64,000 nt of DNA, taken from assembly GCF_015477355.1 (NCBI RefSeq), contig NZ_JADLRJ010000001.1:1116001-1180000 (forward strand), written 5' to 3'. This stretch comes from Nocardia blacklockiae (GTDB lineage: Bacteria > Actinomycetota > Actinomycetes > Mycobacteriales > Mycobacteriaceae). The notes beneath the pieces are model-generated. The model was given only the letters and a program-made list of their open reading frames with translations. It made no database searches and had not been told where the DNA came from. Every line of letters begins with the position of its first letter. The first letter of the stretch is position 1. The translations under genes and the position numbers were made by a program. This document shows, one piece after another, positions 34,683-42,881 of the stretch.

Positions 34683-35646
34683 ATGATCGACCATGGCGTG
34701 ATGTCACTCAGTACGCACGAGGCCGATCTGTTCGAGCGCGCCCGGGGCCGCCTGGAGGCGATCGCCTACCGGCTGCTGGGTTCGGCCGGCGATGCCGAGG
34801 ACGCGGTGCAGGACACCTATCTGCGCTGGCACGCCGCCGACCGGGGACCGCATCGAGACGCCCGAGGCGTGGCTGACCAAGGTGCTCACCAACATCTGCC
34901 TCAATCAGCTCACCTCGGCACGGGCCCGGCGCGAAACCTATGTGGGGCAGTGGCTCCCGGAGCCGGTGCTGGCCGGGGACCGGATGCTCGGCCCGGTCGA
35001 CACCGTCGAGCAGCGCGAATCGGTGTCGCTCGCGATGCTGACGCTGATGGAGCGGCTGTCGCCGAACGAGCGGGTGGTGTATGTACTGCGCGAGGCGTTC
35101 GGGTACACCCACCGCGAGATCGCGGAGATGCTCGACCTGACCGAGGCGAACTGTCAGCAGCTCTATCGGCGCGCGGGGCAGCATGTCGCGGGCGGGCGGC
35201 GGCGCACCGAGGTCGACGCGGTCGCCGCGCGCGAGCTCGTCGAGGAATTCCTCGCCGCGGCGCTGAGCGGCGACACCGAGCCGCTGGTCCGGTTGCTCGC
35301 GCGCGACGCGGTCGGCGTGGCCGACGGCGGGGGCCGGATTCCGGCGCGCAAGACTCCGGTGGCGGGCGCGCTCGCCGTCGCGCGGTACGTGCGCGGGCTG
35401 TTCCGGCCGACCGAGCAGCGCCGCGCCTATGTCGCCGGCGCGGTCGCCTTCCACGCGGTCGAGGCCAACGGTGATCCCGCGGTGCTGATCGAGGTGGACG
35501 GCCGGGTCTACGGGCTGCTGTGCCTGGACGCGTCGGCCGCGGGCGTGGCGGCGCTGCGCATCCAGGTCAATCCGGACAAGCTGGCCCGGATCACGCGCCG
35601 GTGGGCGGCGTCGGGGCCGCATCGTCCGCTCGACGCGGTCTGGTGA
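34683..35646 (+). pseudogene. ECF41/SigJ-like sigma factor with a +1 frameshift
   Basis: The reading frame begins at the ATG at 34683 (or 34701, MSLSTHEADLF) with sigma region 2: YRLLGSAGDAEDAVQDTYLRWHAADR. It then loses frame in a GGGG run at 34843-34846. The remainder continues in another frame to 35646: DRIETPEAWLTKVLTNICL, region 4 (RLSPNERVVYVLREAFGYTHREIAEMLDLTEANCQQL) and the SnoaL-like C-terminal domain. Removing one G restores a continuous protein of about 320 residues. So either the gene is inactive, or it needs a ribosomal frameshift, or the assembly has a one-base error. ECF41 factors usually sit with an oxidoreductase, carboxymuconolactone decarboxylase or epimerase; an oxidoreductase follows at 35725. 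Confidence 0.78.
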
Positions 35647-35724
35647 CCCACTTCACAGTGCGGTTCTGTCAGGCTTCGCGGGGCTGTCCGGTTCAGGAGG
35701 TGAGCCCAACAGAAGGAGCCAGCC

Positions 35725-36909
35725 ATGAACCACCGCATCGTCGTCCTCGGGGCCGGATACGCCGGAGCCATCACCGCCGGACGCCTCGCCCGCCGCCTGC
35801 ACCGCGACGACGTCGAGATCGTCGCGGTCGACGCCCACGCCGAGTTCGTCGAGCGGGTGCGGATGCACCAGCTCGCGAGCGGGCAGGACCTGCCCGAGCG
35901 GCCGCTGCGCGACGCCTTCGCGGGTACCGGGGTGCGGTTGCGTATCGCGCGGGTGACCGCGATCGACGTGGACCGTCGCACGGTCGCCCTCGACGCCGAG
36001 CAGGGTCCCGAGACGCTGACCTACGACACCCTGGTCTACGCGCTGGGCAGCACGGTCGCCGACCACGGCGTGCCCGGTGTCGCCGAGTACGCCCGCCACG
36101 TCGCCGGCAAGCAGGCCGCGCTGCGAGTGCGGGAAGAGTTGGGCCGCTTGGCTTCCGGCGCGGCCGTGGTGGTCGTGGGCGGCGGCCTGACCGGCATCGA
36201 GACCGCGGCCGAGATCGCCGAGGCGCGCCCGGACCTGGCGGTTACGATCGCCGCGCGCGGCGGGGTCGGCGACTGGCTCGGCGACAAGGCCCAGCGGCAT
36301 CTGCGCCGCGCCTTCGACCGGCTCGGCGTCACCGTGCGCGAGCACACCGACGTCCGTCGCGTCGAGCCCGACCGCGTGGTTACCGCGACCGGTTCGATCC
36401 CGGCCGCACTGACGGTGTGGGCCGCGGGTTTCGCCGTGCATCCGATCGCGGCCGCGAGCACCCTGGCGGTGTCGGAGAGCGGACGCGTCGTCGTGGACGG
36501 CACCCTGCGGTCGGTCTCGCATCCCGACGTGTACGCCGTCGGCGATGCCGCCCACGCGCCCGGGCCGGACGGCGCGATTCTGCGAATGGGTTGTGCCACA
36601 GCGACTCCCATGGCCTGGCAGGCGGCCGACGCGCTGGCCGCGCGGCTCACCGGCGGCCCGGTGCGGGAGAAGCCGATCGGCTACGCCTTCCAGTGCGTCA
36701 GCCTGGGCCGCCGCGACGCCGTGGTGCAGCGGGTGACCCACGCCGACCAGCCCACCTCCACCGTGTTCACCGGCCGGTTCGGCGCGCGCGTGAAGGAACT
36801 GATCTGCGCGAGCGCGGCGTGGAGCGTGTCCCACCCGACCATGATGCTGCCGAGCCGACGCCGCCGCCTCGTGCCGGTCGGTGCCGCGGAGCAGCCGGCC
36901 GTGCGGTGA
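35725..36909 (+). CDS. FAD-dependent pyridine nucleotide oxidoreductase, NDH-2-like
   Basis: A 394-residue two-dinucleotide-binding flavoprotein. FAD motif VVLGAGYAG is at the N-terminus, an NAD(P)H motif VVVVGGGLTGIE near residue 150, and the C-terminal FAD motif VYAVGDAA near 270. There are no redox-active Cys pairs, which favours an NDH-2- or AIF-like enzyme over a disulfide reductase. It lies 78 bp after the frameshifted ECF41-type sigma factor. This pairing is typical of ECF41 loci, where the sigma factor drives the oxidoreductase. The ATG is preceded by AGAAGGAG. The physiological electron acceptor is unknown. Confidence 0.87.
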   Translation: MNHRIVVLGAGYAGAITAGRLARRLHRDDVEIVAVDAHAEFVERVRMHQLASGQDLPERPLRDAFAGTGVRLRIARVTAIDVDRRTVALDAEQGPETLTYDTLVYALGSTVADHGVPGVAEYARHVAGKQAALRVREELGRLASGAAVVVVGGGLTGIETAAEIAEARPDLAVTIAARGGVGDWLGDKAQRHLRRAFDRLGVTVREHTDVRRVEPDRVVTATGSIPAALTVWAAGFAVHPIAAASTLAVSESGRVVVDGTLRSVSHPDVYAVGDAAHAPGPDGAILRMGCATATPMAWQAADALAARLTGGPVREKPIGYAFQCVSLGRRDAVVQRVTHADQPTSTVFTGRFGARVKELICASAAWSVSHPTMMLPSRRRRLVPVGAAEQPAVR

Positions 36910-36924
36910 CCCCGCCGGGCCGGT

Positions 36925-37557
36925 TCAGCCCCAGGCCGTGGGCGGGCGGTAGCCGCGCATGGCGCGGCCGGTCATCGGGAGCAGGGCGACGGCCACGGCC
37001 AGGGTCCACAGCAGCAGCGCGACCACGATCCAGACGTAGAACTTGGGTGGTGCGTCGAGCCGCATCATCTTCACCAGCGCGTAGACGTAGTAGAAGACGA
37101 CGATCGTGCCCACGGCGACCATGATCCAGCGAGCGAATCCGAACCGGCACGCGAGCAGGATCGCCAGCAGGGCGGTCGTGCAGCCGACGGTCATGGTCGC
37201 CGACACCCCGAAATCGATGTTGCGCGTGGTGTGTTCGGAGAACGCCTGGCCGATCAGCGCGGCCAGGCGGGTCGCGGTTTTCGGTTTCACCCCGTCGAAT
37301 CCGGGGACGGCGAACACGAAGCACAGCAGCGCGCACAGCCCGAACAGCACACCCGCCGCCAGCGCGGGGGCTCCACCGGCCGGGGACGAATAGCCTTGCG
37401 GTGCGGGCGGATAGCCGGGCGGCGGCGGGTAGCCGGGCGGCGGGGGGGCATAGCCGTGCGGCGGATAGCCTTGCGGCGGCGGGTAACCGGGATACTGCGG
37501 GTGCCCGCCGGGCGGCATCTGCGGGTGGGGCCCCTGCTGGTGGTGCGGATACGACAT
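36925..37557 (-). CDS. Membrane protein with Pro/Gly/Tyr-rich N-terminus
   Basis: A 210-residue protein beginning at the ATG at 37557 (MSYPHHQQG). The first 65 residues are a low-complexity cytoplasmic tail with repeated GYPPP-type units. About four membrane segments follow: ALAAGVLFGLCALLCFVFAV, MTVGCTTALLAILLACRFG, IMVAVGTIVVFYYVYALVK and VWIVVALLLWTLAVAVALL. Tails of this kind are common in actinobacterial membrane proteins. It is convergent with the oxidoreductase gene. No function can be assigned. Confidence 0.72.
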   Translation of the reverse strand: MSYPHHQQGPHPQMPPGGHPQYPGYPPPQGYPPHGYAPPPPGYPPPPGYPPAPQGYSSPAGGAPALAAGVLFGLCALLCFVFAVPGFDGVKPKTATRLAALIGQAFSEHTTRNIDFGVSATMTVGCTTALLAILLACRFGFARWIMVAVGTIVVFYYVYALVKMMRLDAPPKFYVWIVVALLLWTLAVAVALLPMTGRAMRGYRPPTAWG

Positions 37558-37674
37558 GGCTGGATGTGTAGTCGAGCGGCCTTGCAAGACGCTTAAGAAC
37601 CGCCGCGCGCCGCGTCGTGCGGTCGCACCGCGTCCCGCGATTCGGTCTCGCCGAGAAGTATCGGAGGTCCCGGG

Positions 37675-38514
37675 TCAGCCGGCCGTCACGGGCGCGGGGG
37701 TCCGGGTGTCGAGGGCGGCGAGGCGGCTCGTCAGGGTGGCGCGGATGGCCGTGACGGCGTCGTCGCCGAGAGGCAGGCGCAGCGGCGGGGCGGGCGAGTC
37801 GAGGGCGGCGAGGATCCGGCGGGCCGCCTCGTCGGGGTCGCCGTAGGCGCCGGGGTCGAGCCGGGCCAGGCGGTCGTGCGCCGCGGCCACGCTGTCGGCG
37901 TAGTCGGCGTGCTGTACCGGGGTGATGTCCAGTGCGGCAACGAAATTGGTGCCGAACATGCCCGGCTCCACGATGGTGACGCCGATGCCCAGGTGCGCGA
38001 CCTCCTTGGCCAGGCCTTCGCACATGCCCTCGACCGTGAACTTGGTGGCGGCGTAGAGGCCCAGGCCCGGCGACGGCGCGGCGACGCCCGCGACCGAGGA
38101 GATCTGCACGAGGTGCCCGCGGCGCTGGGCGCGCAGCACCGGCAGCGCGGCGCGCACGACGTTCAGCGAGCCGAATACGTTGGTCTCGAACACTTTTCGC
38201 ACCGCACCGTCGGGGATCTCCTCGAGCGCGCCGAAGATTCCGTATCCGGCGTTGTTCACTACGACATCGAGCCGGTCGAACTCCGCGACCGCCCGGGCCA
38301 CCGCGGCGGCGGCCTGGTCGGCCTCGGTGACATCCAGCGGCAGCACGAGGACGCGGCCGGGGTGCGCGGCCGCCAGGTCTCGCAGGGAGTGCGCCTGCTC
38401 GGGGCGGCGGGCGGTGGCCGCCACCCGGCCGCCGGCCGCGGCCACCGCGCGGCTGATCGCGAGGCCGAGGCCCGACGCCGCACCGGTCACCAGCCATACC
38501 TGATCGTTGTCCAT
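37675..38514 (-). CDS. Short-chain dehydrogenase/reductase
   Basis: A 279-residue classical SDR. The nucleotide motif TGAASGLG lies near residue 10, NNAG near 87, Ser in QISSVAG and catalytic YAATK near 160. The Arg pair in TARRP suggests NADPH preference. It is divergent from a TetR regulator (38583) with only 68 bp between them, and a perfect GATACG-GAG-CGTATC dyad sits midway. So it is very likely repressed by that TetR and induced by its own substrate or product. The substrate is unknown. Confidence 0.87.
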   Translation of the reverse strand: MDNDQVWLVTGAASGLGLAISRAVAAAGGRVAATARRPEQAHSLRDLAAAHPGRVLVLPLDVTEADQAAAAVARAVAEFDRLDVVVNNAGYGIFGALEEIPDGAVRKVFETNVFGSLNVVRAALPVLRAQRRGHLVQISSVAGVAAPSPGLGLYAATKFTVEGMCEGLAKEVAHLGIGVTIVEPGMFGTNFVAALDITPVQHADYADSVAAAHDRLARLDPGAYGDPDEAARRILAALDSPAPPLRLPLGDDAVTAIRATLTSRLAALDTRTPAPVTAG

Positions 38515-38542
38515 GACAAGCTCCTCACCTGCGTTTATTTCT

Positions 38543-38557
38543 GATACGGAGCGTATC
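38543..38557. promoter_or_regulatory. TetR-type operator GATACG-GAG-CGTATC
   Basis: Perfect 6-bp arms with a three-base spacer centred in the 68-bp divergent promoter region. A further CGTATCGTATCG overlap extends it to the right. Its place between an SDR gene and a TetR gene makes it the probable operator for both. Confidence 0.7.
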
Positions 38558-38582
38558 GTATCGTAATGTGTAGACTCGTGCC

Positions 38583-39176
38583 ATGGCCGAGCCGAACGAT
38601 GCCCGCGGACCCGGGCGCCCGCGCAGTGAACGATCCCGCCGCGCGGTGCTCACCGCGGCCCTGGAACTGCTGAGCGACCGCGGCCTGCCGGGTTTGAGTG
38701 TCGACGAGATCGCGGCGCGCGCGGGTGTCGGCAAGAACACCATCTACCGCTGGTGGCCGACCAAGGGCGCGGTGCTGATGGACGCGTTCACCGAAGCCTA
38801 CGCCGGGCGCATGGAAGCACCCGAGGAGGGCGACGCCCGCACCCGCCTGCGCGTCCAGGCCCGCCGCGTCGCCGAACTGATGAACACTCCCGAGGCCCGC
38901 CGCCCGTTCGTCGCCTTGGTCGCCGCGGCCCAGCACGATCCGGAACTCGCCGCCGCCCTGCGCGAACGCTTCCTCGAGCCCCGCCGAGCGGGTGTCGAGC
39001 ACCTGCTCGCCACCGGCATCGCCGAGGGCGAGTTCCGCCCCGACCTCGACCCCGCCCTCGTGATCGACCTACTCTACGGCGCCCTCTACTACCGGCTCCT
39101 GGTCAGCGGCGCTCACCTCGACCCCGCCTACGCCGACCACCTCGTCGACATTCTCTCCCCCGTCCTGCGCGCCTGA
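38583..39176 (+). CDS. TetR/AcrR-family repressor
   Basis: A 197-residue repressor with a standard HTH (GLSVDEIAARAGVGKNTIYRWWPTKGAVLMDAF) at about 38-72. The helical ligand domain is of the TetR_C type (RRPFVALVAAAQHDPELAAALRERFLEPRR). It is divergent from the SDR gene and likely controls it and itself through the dyad at 38543-38557. Its 3' end is overlapped on the other strand for 108 bp by the extended tail of the winged-helix regulator gene ending at 39069. Confidence 0.87.
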   Translation: MAEPNDARGPGRPRSERSRRAVLTAALELLSDRGLPGLSVDEIAARAGVGKNTIYRWWPTKGAVLMDAFTEAYAGRMEAPEEGDARTRLRVQARRVAELMNTPEARRPFVALVAAAQHDPELAAALRERFLEPRRAGVEHLLATGIAEGEFRPDLDPALVIDLLYGALYYRLLVSGAHLDPAYADHLVDILSPVLRA

Positions 39177-39728
39177 GCGCGCGTCCTGTTCGGCGCGGGG
39201 CGGCTGCTCGACCGGGAAGAGGATGGGGCTGAGCAGGTATCGGCCGCGGCCGGGGGCGGGTTCGTGGGCCATGCGGGGCACGATCACGCGGCGCAGGTCG
39301 ACGATGAGTTGCTCGAGTTCCGCGCGGTCGAGCCACAGTGCGTGCTGCCGGTAGCCGACGAGATCCGCTGCGGGATCGGCGTTCTCGCGGTCGAGGTAGG
39401 AGCCGAACTCCGCGATGAGGACGGTCATCGCGGTGACGAAGATCCGGCGATGGTCCTCGGTCGTGGCCGTCGCGGCCGCTTCCGCGCCGATCGCCGCCCG
39501 GTCCGCGCGCAGCCGGTAGTGGCGTTCGACCGCGCCGCGCACGCGCCGCTCCCGCGCGACCTCCAGGATGCCCGCCGCGGCCAGGGCCTCCACATGCCGG
39601 TACACCATCGCCTTCGACACGCCGGGCAGCCGCGTGCACAGCTCGGCCGTGGTGAGGGTGCGGCCCCCGCGCAAGGCGTGCACGATCCGCATCCGCGCCG
39701 GGTGGGCGACCAGCTCCAAGGCATCCAC
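39069..39728 (-). CDS. Winged-helix (ArsR-like) regulator with an extended tail
   Basis: A 219-residue protein. The N-terminal winged helix is MDALELVAHPARMRIVHALRGGRTLTTAELCTRLPGVSKAMVYRHVEALAAAGIL. A helical domain follows up to RYLLSPILFPVEQPP, where relatives normally end. Some 40 further residues (acidic and Val/Gly-rich) are read antisense to the convergent tetR gene, as if the native stop had been lost. It is divergent from the hydrolase gene at 39786 across 57 bp that hold a 9-bp-arm operator, so it probably represses that gene and itself. Confidence 0.78.
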   Translation of the reverse strand: MDALELVAHPARMRIVHALRGGRTLTTAELCTRLPGVSKAMVYRHVEALAAAGILEVARERRVRGAVERHYRLRADRAAIGAEAAATATTEDHRRIFVTAMTVLIAEFGSYLDRENADPAADLVGYRQHALWLDRAELEQLIVDLRRVIVPRMAHEPAPGRGRYLLSPILFPVEQPPRAEQDARSGAQDGGENVDEVVGVGGVEVSAADQEPVVEGAVE

Positions 39729-39752
39729 TTCTCTATGTTCTCATATCCTGCT

Positions 39753-39777
39753 ACCTTTCTCATATTACGAGAAAGGT
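39753..39777. promoter_or_regulatory. Operator-like inverted repeat ACCTTTCTC-N7-GAGAAAGGT
   Basis: Perfect 9-bp arms around ATATTAC, within the 57-bp gap between the winged-helix regulator (start 39728) and the hydrolase (start 39786). A partial copy TTCTCATAT lies just left at 39738-39746. The site overlaps the place expected for both promoters. Confidence 0.7.
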
Positions 39778-39785
39778 TGTGGGCG

Positions 39786-41072
39786 ATGACGACACAGGCC
39801 GATCCGGCGACGGTGGCGACGACCGTGGTGGAACTGCTGCGCGCGGGGCGTTTCGACGAACTCGCGGAGCTGTTCGCGCCCGCGCTGGCGGCGGCCGTGT
39901 CCGCCGACACCGTGCGGGTCGGGTGGGCCGGGGAGAGCGCGAAGGCCGGTGCGATCCGCTCGGTGGGCGCGGTGGCCGTCGAACGGCTCGACGAGGCCCG
40001 CACCCGGGCGGTCGTGCCGGTGCACGGCGAGCGCGGCGGGTTCGAGGTCCGGGTCTCGGTCGACGACGCGGGCCGGTTGCACGGGCTGCGGCTCGCGCCG
40101 GCCGGACCGGGTTGGGAGCCACCGGGTTACGCCGTGCCGCGCCGGTTCACCGAGCGGGAGATCACGCTGGACTGCGAATCTCTCAGCGTCCCGGGCACTG
40201 TGACCCTGCCGCGGCGGGCCCGCGGTGTGCCCGGGGTGGTGCTGATCGCCTCCGGCGCCGGCGACCGGGACGTGACGGTGGGGCCGAACAAGCCGTTCAA
40301 GGACCTCGCGTGGGGACTGGCGAGCCGCGGTGTCGCGGTGCTGCGGTTCGACAAGGTGACCCACGTGCACACCGACCTGGAGCACCGGCCCGGCTTCACC
40401 ATGGTCGAGGAGTATCTGCCGAATGTGCTTGCCGCCGTGCGGTTGCTGCGCCGACAGCCCGGTGTCGACCCCGACCGGGTCTTCCTCGCCGGGCACAGCG
40501 GCGGGGGCAAGGCCGCGCTCCGCGCCGCCGCGGCCGACGCGTCGATCGCGGGTGTGGCGCTGCTGGCGGTGGACACGGTGCCGCTGCCACGCGCCGCGGA
40601 GCGCACCTTCGGGTATCTGGCCGGTCTGGATCCGGACGCGGCGGCGAACCTGACGGCTGCCGCCGAGACGATCGCCCGGACCGAGGATCCGGCCCTCTCC
40701 CCCGAAACCCCGGGCAGCGAGCTGCTTTTCGGCTGGCCCGCCTCCTATTGGCTGGACCTGCGCGAGTTCGACCAGGTGAGCGCCGCGGCGGCGCTGGATC
40801 GGCCGATCCTGGTATTGCAGGGCGGCCGCGACTATCAGGTCACCGAGGCCGACGACCTGCCCGCGTGGCGGGCGGGGCTGGCCGGTAGGCCCGGGGTGAC
40901 CATCCGGGTCCTCCCGGCCGACGACCACCTGTTCTTCCCGGGCAGCGGGCCCTCCAGTCCGGCGGATTACCAAGCGCCGCACCACGTCGACCCGGCCGCG
41001 GTCGACGCCCTCGCGACGTGGCTGAGCCGGGGTGTCGTGCGAAAGTGGTGGTGGGCCGGGCGGCGTCGGTGA
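39786..41072 (+). CDS. Alpha/beta hydrolase with N-terminal DUF3887-like domain
   Basis: A 428-residue protein. The N-terminal 110 residues form a DUF3887-like module (ATVVELLRAGRFDELAELFAPALAAAV). The rest is a dienelactone-hydrolase or acyl-peptidase-like alpha/beta hydrolase: GVVLIASGAGDRDVTVGPNKPFKDLAWGLAS, nucleophile elbow AGHSGGGK near 240, Asp in LQGGRDYQVTEAD and His in DDHLFFPG. No signal peptide is seen. The winged-helix regulator is divergent, with a strong dyad between, so expression is probably inducible. The substrate is unknown. Confidence 0.84.
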   Translation: MTTQADPATVATTVVELLRAGRFDELAELFAPALAAAVSADTVRVGWAGESAKAGAIRSVGAVAVERLDEARTRAVVPVHGERGGFEVRVSVDDAGRLHGLRLAPAGPGWEPPGYAVPRRFTEREITLDCESLSVPGTVTLPRRARGVPGVVLIASGAGDRDVTVGPNKPFKDLAWGLASRGVAVLRFDKVTHVHTDLEHRPGFTMVEEYLPNVLAAVRLLRRQPGVDPDRVFLAGHSGGGKAALRAAAADASIAGVALLAVDTVPLPRAAERTFGYLAGLDPDAAANLTAAAETIARTEDPALSPETPGSELLFGWPASYWLDLREFDQVSAAAALDRPILVLQGGRDYQVTEADDLPAWRAGLAGRPGVTIRVLPADDHLFFPGSGPSSPADYQAPHHVDPAAVDALATWLSRGVVRKWWWAGRRR

Positions 41073-41119
41073 GGTTCGCAGCAGGGTCGGCAGGTGGCCG
41101 CCGATGTCGTTCCCGCTGA

Positions 41120-42061
41120 TCAAGGCAGGGTGACCTCATCCGGGGACTTGTCGGGGCGCAGGCCGCGCCAGGAGGGGTGGCGCAGGCGGGTGTCGCTGGT
41201 CCATTCGGTGAACGAGACCTCGCCGACCAGTTCGGGTTCGACCCAGACGGCGTCGGGGACGTCGGCGCGGACGGTGGGCGTGGGGCGGCGCAGGGGGCGC
41301 AGGCGGTCGCGGAGGTCGGTGAGCATGGCCCGGGTGAAGCCGGTGCCGACGTTGCCGATGTAGGTGAGGGTGCCGGTGGCGTCGTGGGCGGCCATCAGCA
41401 GCGAACCGATGTGGCCGGCACGTCGGCCGGCGCCGGGCCGCCAGCCGACGATCACCACTTCCTGGTCGCGGGCGTTCTTGACCTTGGTCCACAGCGGGCT
41501 GCGGCGGCCGGGGAGGTAGGGGCTGTCGAGGCGTTTGCACACGATGCCCTCGAGTCCGAGGCGGTCGGATTCGGCGAGGATGCGGGCGGGGTCGCCGTGC
41601 AGGCGCGGGGGCACCTGCCAGCTCGGGCCGCGCAGTTCGAGTTGTTCGAGCAGTGCGCGGCGCTGCTGGTAGGGCAGTTCGATCAGGGAGCGGTCGCCGA
41701 TGTGGAGCAGGTCGAAGATCATGTAGGTGGCGGGGACCGACTGGGCGAGGGCGCGGATGGCGCCGGCGTTGCGCTGGTGCATGCGCGGTTGCAGCGCTTC
41801 GAAGGAGGTGCGGCCGCCGGAGTCGAACGCGACGATCTCGCCGTCGACGACGAACGGCGGGTCTCCCGGTGCGAGACCGGCCAATTCGGGCCAGGCGGGG
41901 GTGATGTCCTTGTCGTTGCGCGACTGCAGCCGCAGTTCGCGGCCGACGTAGCCGAGGGCGCGGATGCCGTCGAATTTGACCTCGTAGTTCCAGCGGGCGC
42001 CGTCGGCGGGCAGCACGCCCGCCGTCGCCAGCATCGCCGCGTAGTGCGGCAGCCTCGTCAT
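41120..42061 (-). CDS. ATP-dependent DNA ligase, LigC/LigD-ligase-domain type
   Basis: A 313-residue stand-alone ligase. The adenylation Lys29 lies in YEVKFDGIRAL (motif I). Further motifs are VDGEIVAF, YMIFDLLHI, EGIVCKRLDSPY and WTKVKN (motif V). The C-terminal OB-fold part contains VIVGWRPG and YIGNVGTGF. The polymerase and nuclease domains of LigD are absent, so it is like the accessory LigC ligases of mycobacteria, which serve back-up end joining or base excision repair. The ATG at 42061 is the sensible start; the longer in-frame lead to 42151 is low complexity. Confidence 0.88.
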   Translation of the reverse strand: MTRLPHYAAMLATAGVLPADGARWNYEVKFDGIRALGYVGRELRLQSRNDKDITPAWPELAGLAPGDPPFVVDGEIVAFDSGGRTSFEALQPRMHQRNAGAIRALAQSVPATYMIFDLLHIGDRSLIELPYQQRRALLEQLELRGPSWQVPPRLHGDPARILAESDRLGLEGIVCKRLDSPYLPGRRSPLWTKVKNARDQEVVIVGWRPGAGRRAGHIGSLLMAAHDATGTLTYIGNVGTGFTRAMLTDLRDRLRPLRRPTPTVRADVPDAVWVEPELVGEVSFTEWTSDTRLRHPSWRGLRPDKSPDEVTLP

Positions 42062-42198
42062 GCCCGCCTCGCCGCCATCGCCGGTCCTTCCCGAACCCGA
42101 ACGTCGCTGGTCGACAACGCAACGGACGATACCGACCGGTTCGCCTGTCATCGGGCAGGTCCGGTCGCGGCGCGTGTTCGGCGGCTGGCGGGCGGGGG

Positions 42199-42855
42199 TC
42201 AGACGCGGCGCATGACCGAGACCACCTTGCCCAGGACGACGGCGCGGTCGCCGTCGATGACGTCGTAGGCGGGATTGCGGGGTTCGAGGTAGACGTGGCC
42301 GTCGCGGCGGCGGTAGACCTTCACCGTGGCCTCCTCGTCGATCATGGCGGCCACGATGTCGCCGGTGTGCGCCTCCTGCTGGCGGCGCACGACCACGATG
42401 TCGCCGTCGCAGATGGCGGCCTCGATCATCGAGTCGCCGCGCACGCGCAGGCCGAAAACCGTTCCGCGGCCGACGAGTTGACGCGAGAGGGTCAGCACGT
42501 CGTCGGTGTGCTCTGCGGCGAGGATGGGCGTCCCCGCGGCGATGTCGCCGACGACCGGGACCGCGACCGACTCCTCGTCGCGCTCGGGCGGCGCGGCGGC
42601 CCGCAGGAACAGCCGCACGTCGATCGGGCGCGACATGCTGTCGCTGCGCCGCAGGAAACCCCTGTCCTCCAACGCTTTCAGGTGTTTGGACACCGACGAG
42701 GTGGAGCGCAGCCCGACCGCCTCGCCGATCTCGCGGCTGCTCGGCGGGTACCCGTGGCGCACCACCCAGTCGCGGATGGTGGCGAGGATCCGCTGCTGGC
42801 GCGGCGGCAGGGTCGAGGTGTCGAGGTGCTCGAACGCGTCGTCGTATCCGGTCAC
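42199..42855 (-). CDS. LexA-like self-cleaving repressor (possible second LexA)
   Basis: A 218-residue LexA-family repressor from the GTG at 42855. The winged helix (RQQRILATIRDWVVRHGYPPSSREIGEAVGLRSTSSVSKHLKALEDRGFL) is at about 18-68. The cleavage site is Ala107-Gly108 in DIAAGTPI, with the Ser142/Lys179 dyad in RGDSMIEA and TVKVYRR. All residues for autoproteolysis are present. The gene follows the LCP gene by only 26 bp on the same strand, and no GAAC-N4-GTTC box is visible in that gap. Normal lexA genes have their own SOS-box promoter. This, with the diverged HTH, suggests an additional LexA paralogue rather than the main SOS repressor. Confidence 0.85.
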   Translation of the reverse strand: MTGYDDAFEHLDTSTLPPRQQRILATIRDWVVRHGYPPSSREIGEAVGLRSTSSVSKHLKALEDRGFLRRSDSMSRPIDVRLFLRAAAPPERDEESVAVPVVGDIAAGTPILAAEHTDDVLTLSRQLVGRGTVFGLRVRGDSMIEAAICDGDIVVVRRQQEAHTGDIVAAMIDEEATVKVYRRRDGHVYLEPRNPAYDVIDGDRAVVLGKVVSVMRRV

Positions 42856-42881
42856 CGGCAAATAGTAGGAGACCGCCGCGC

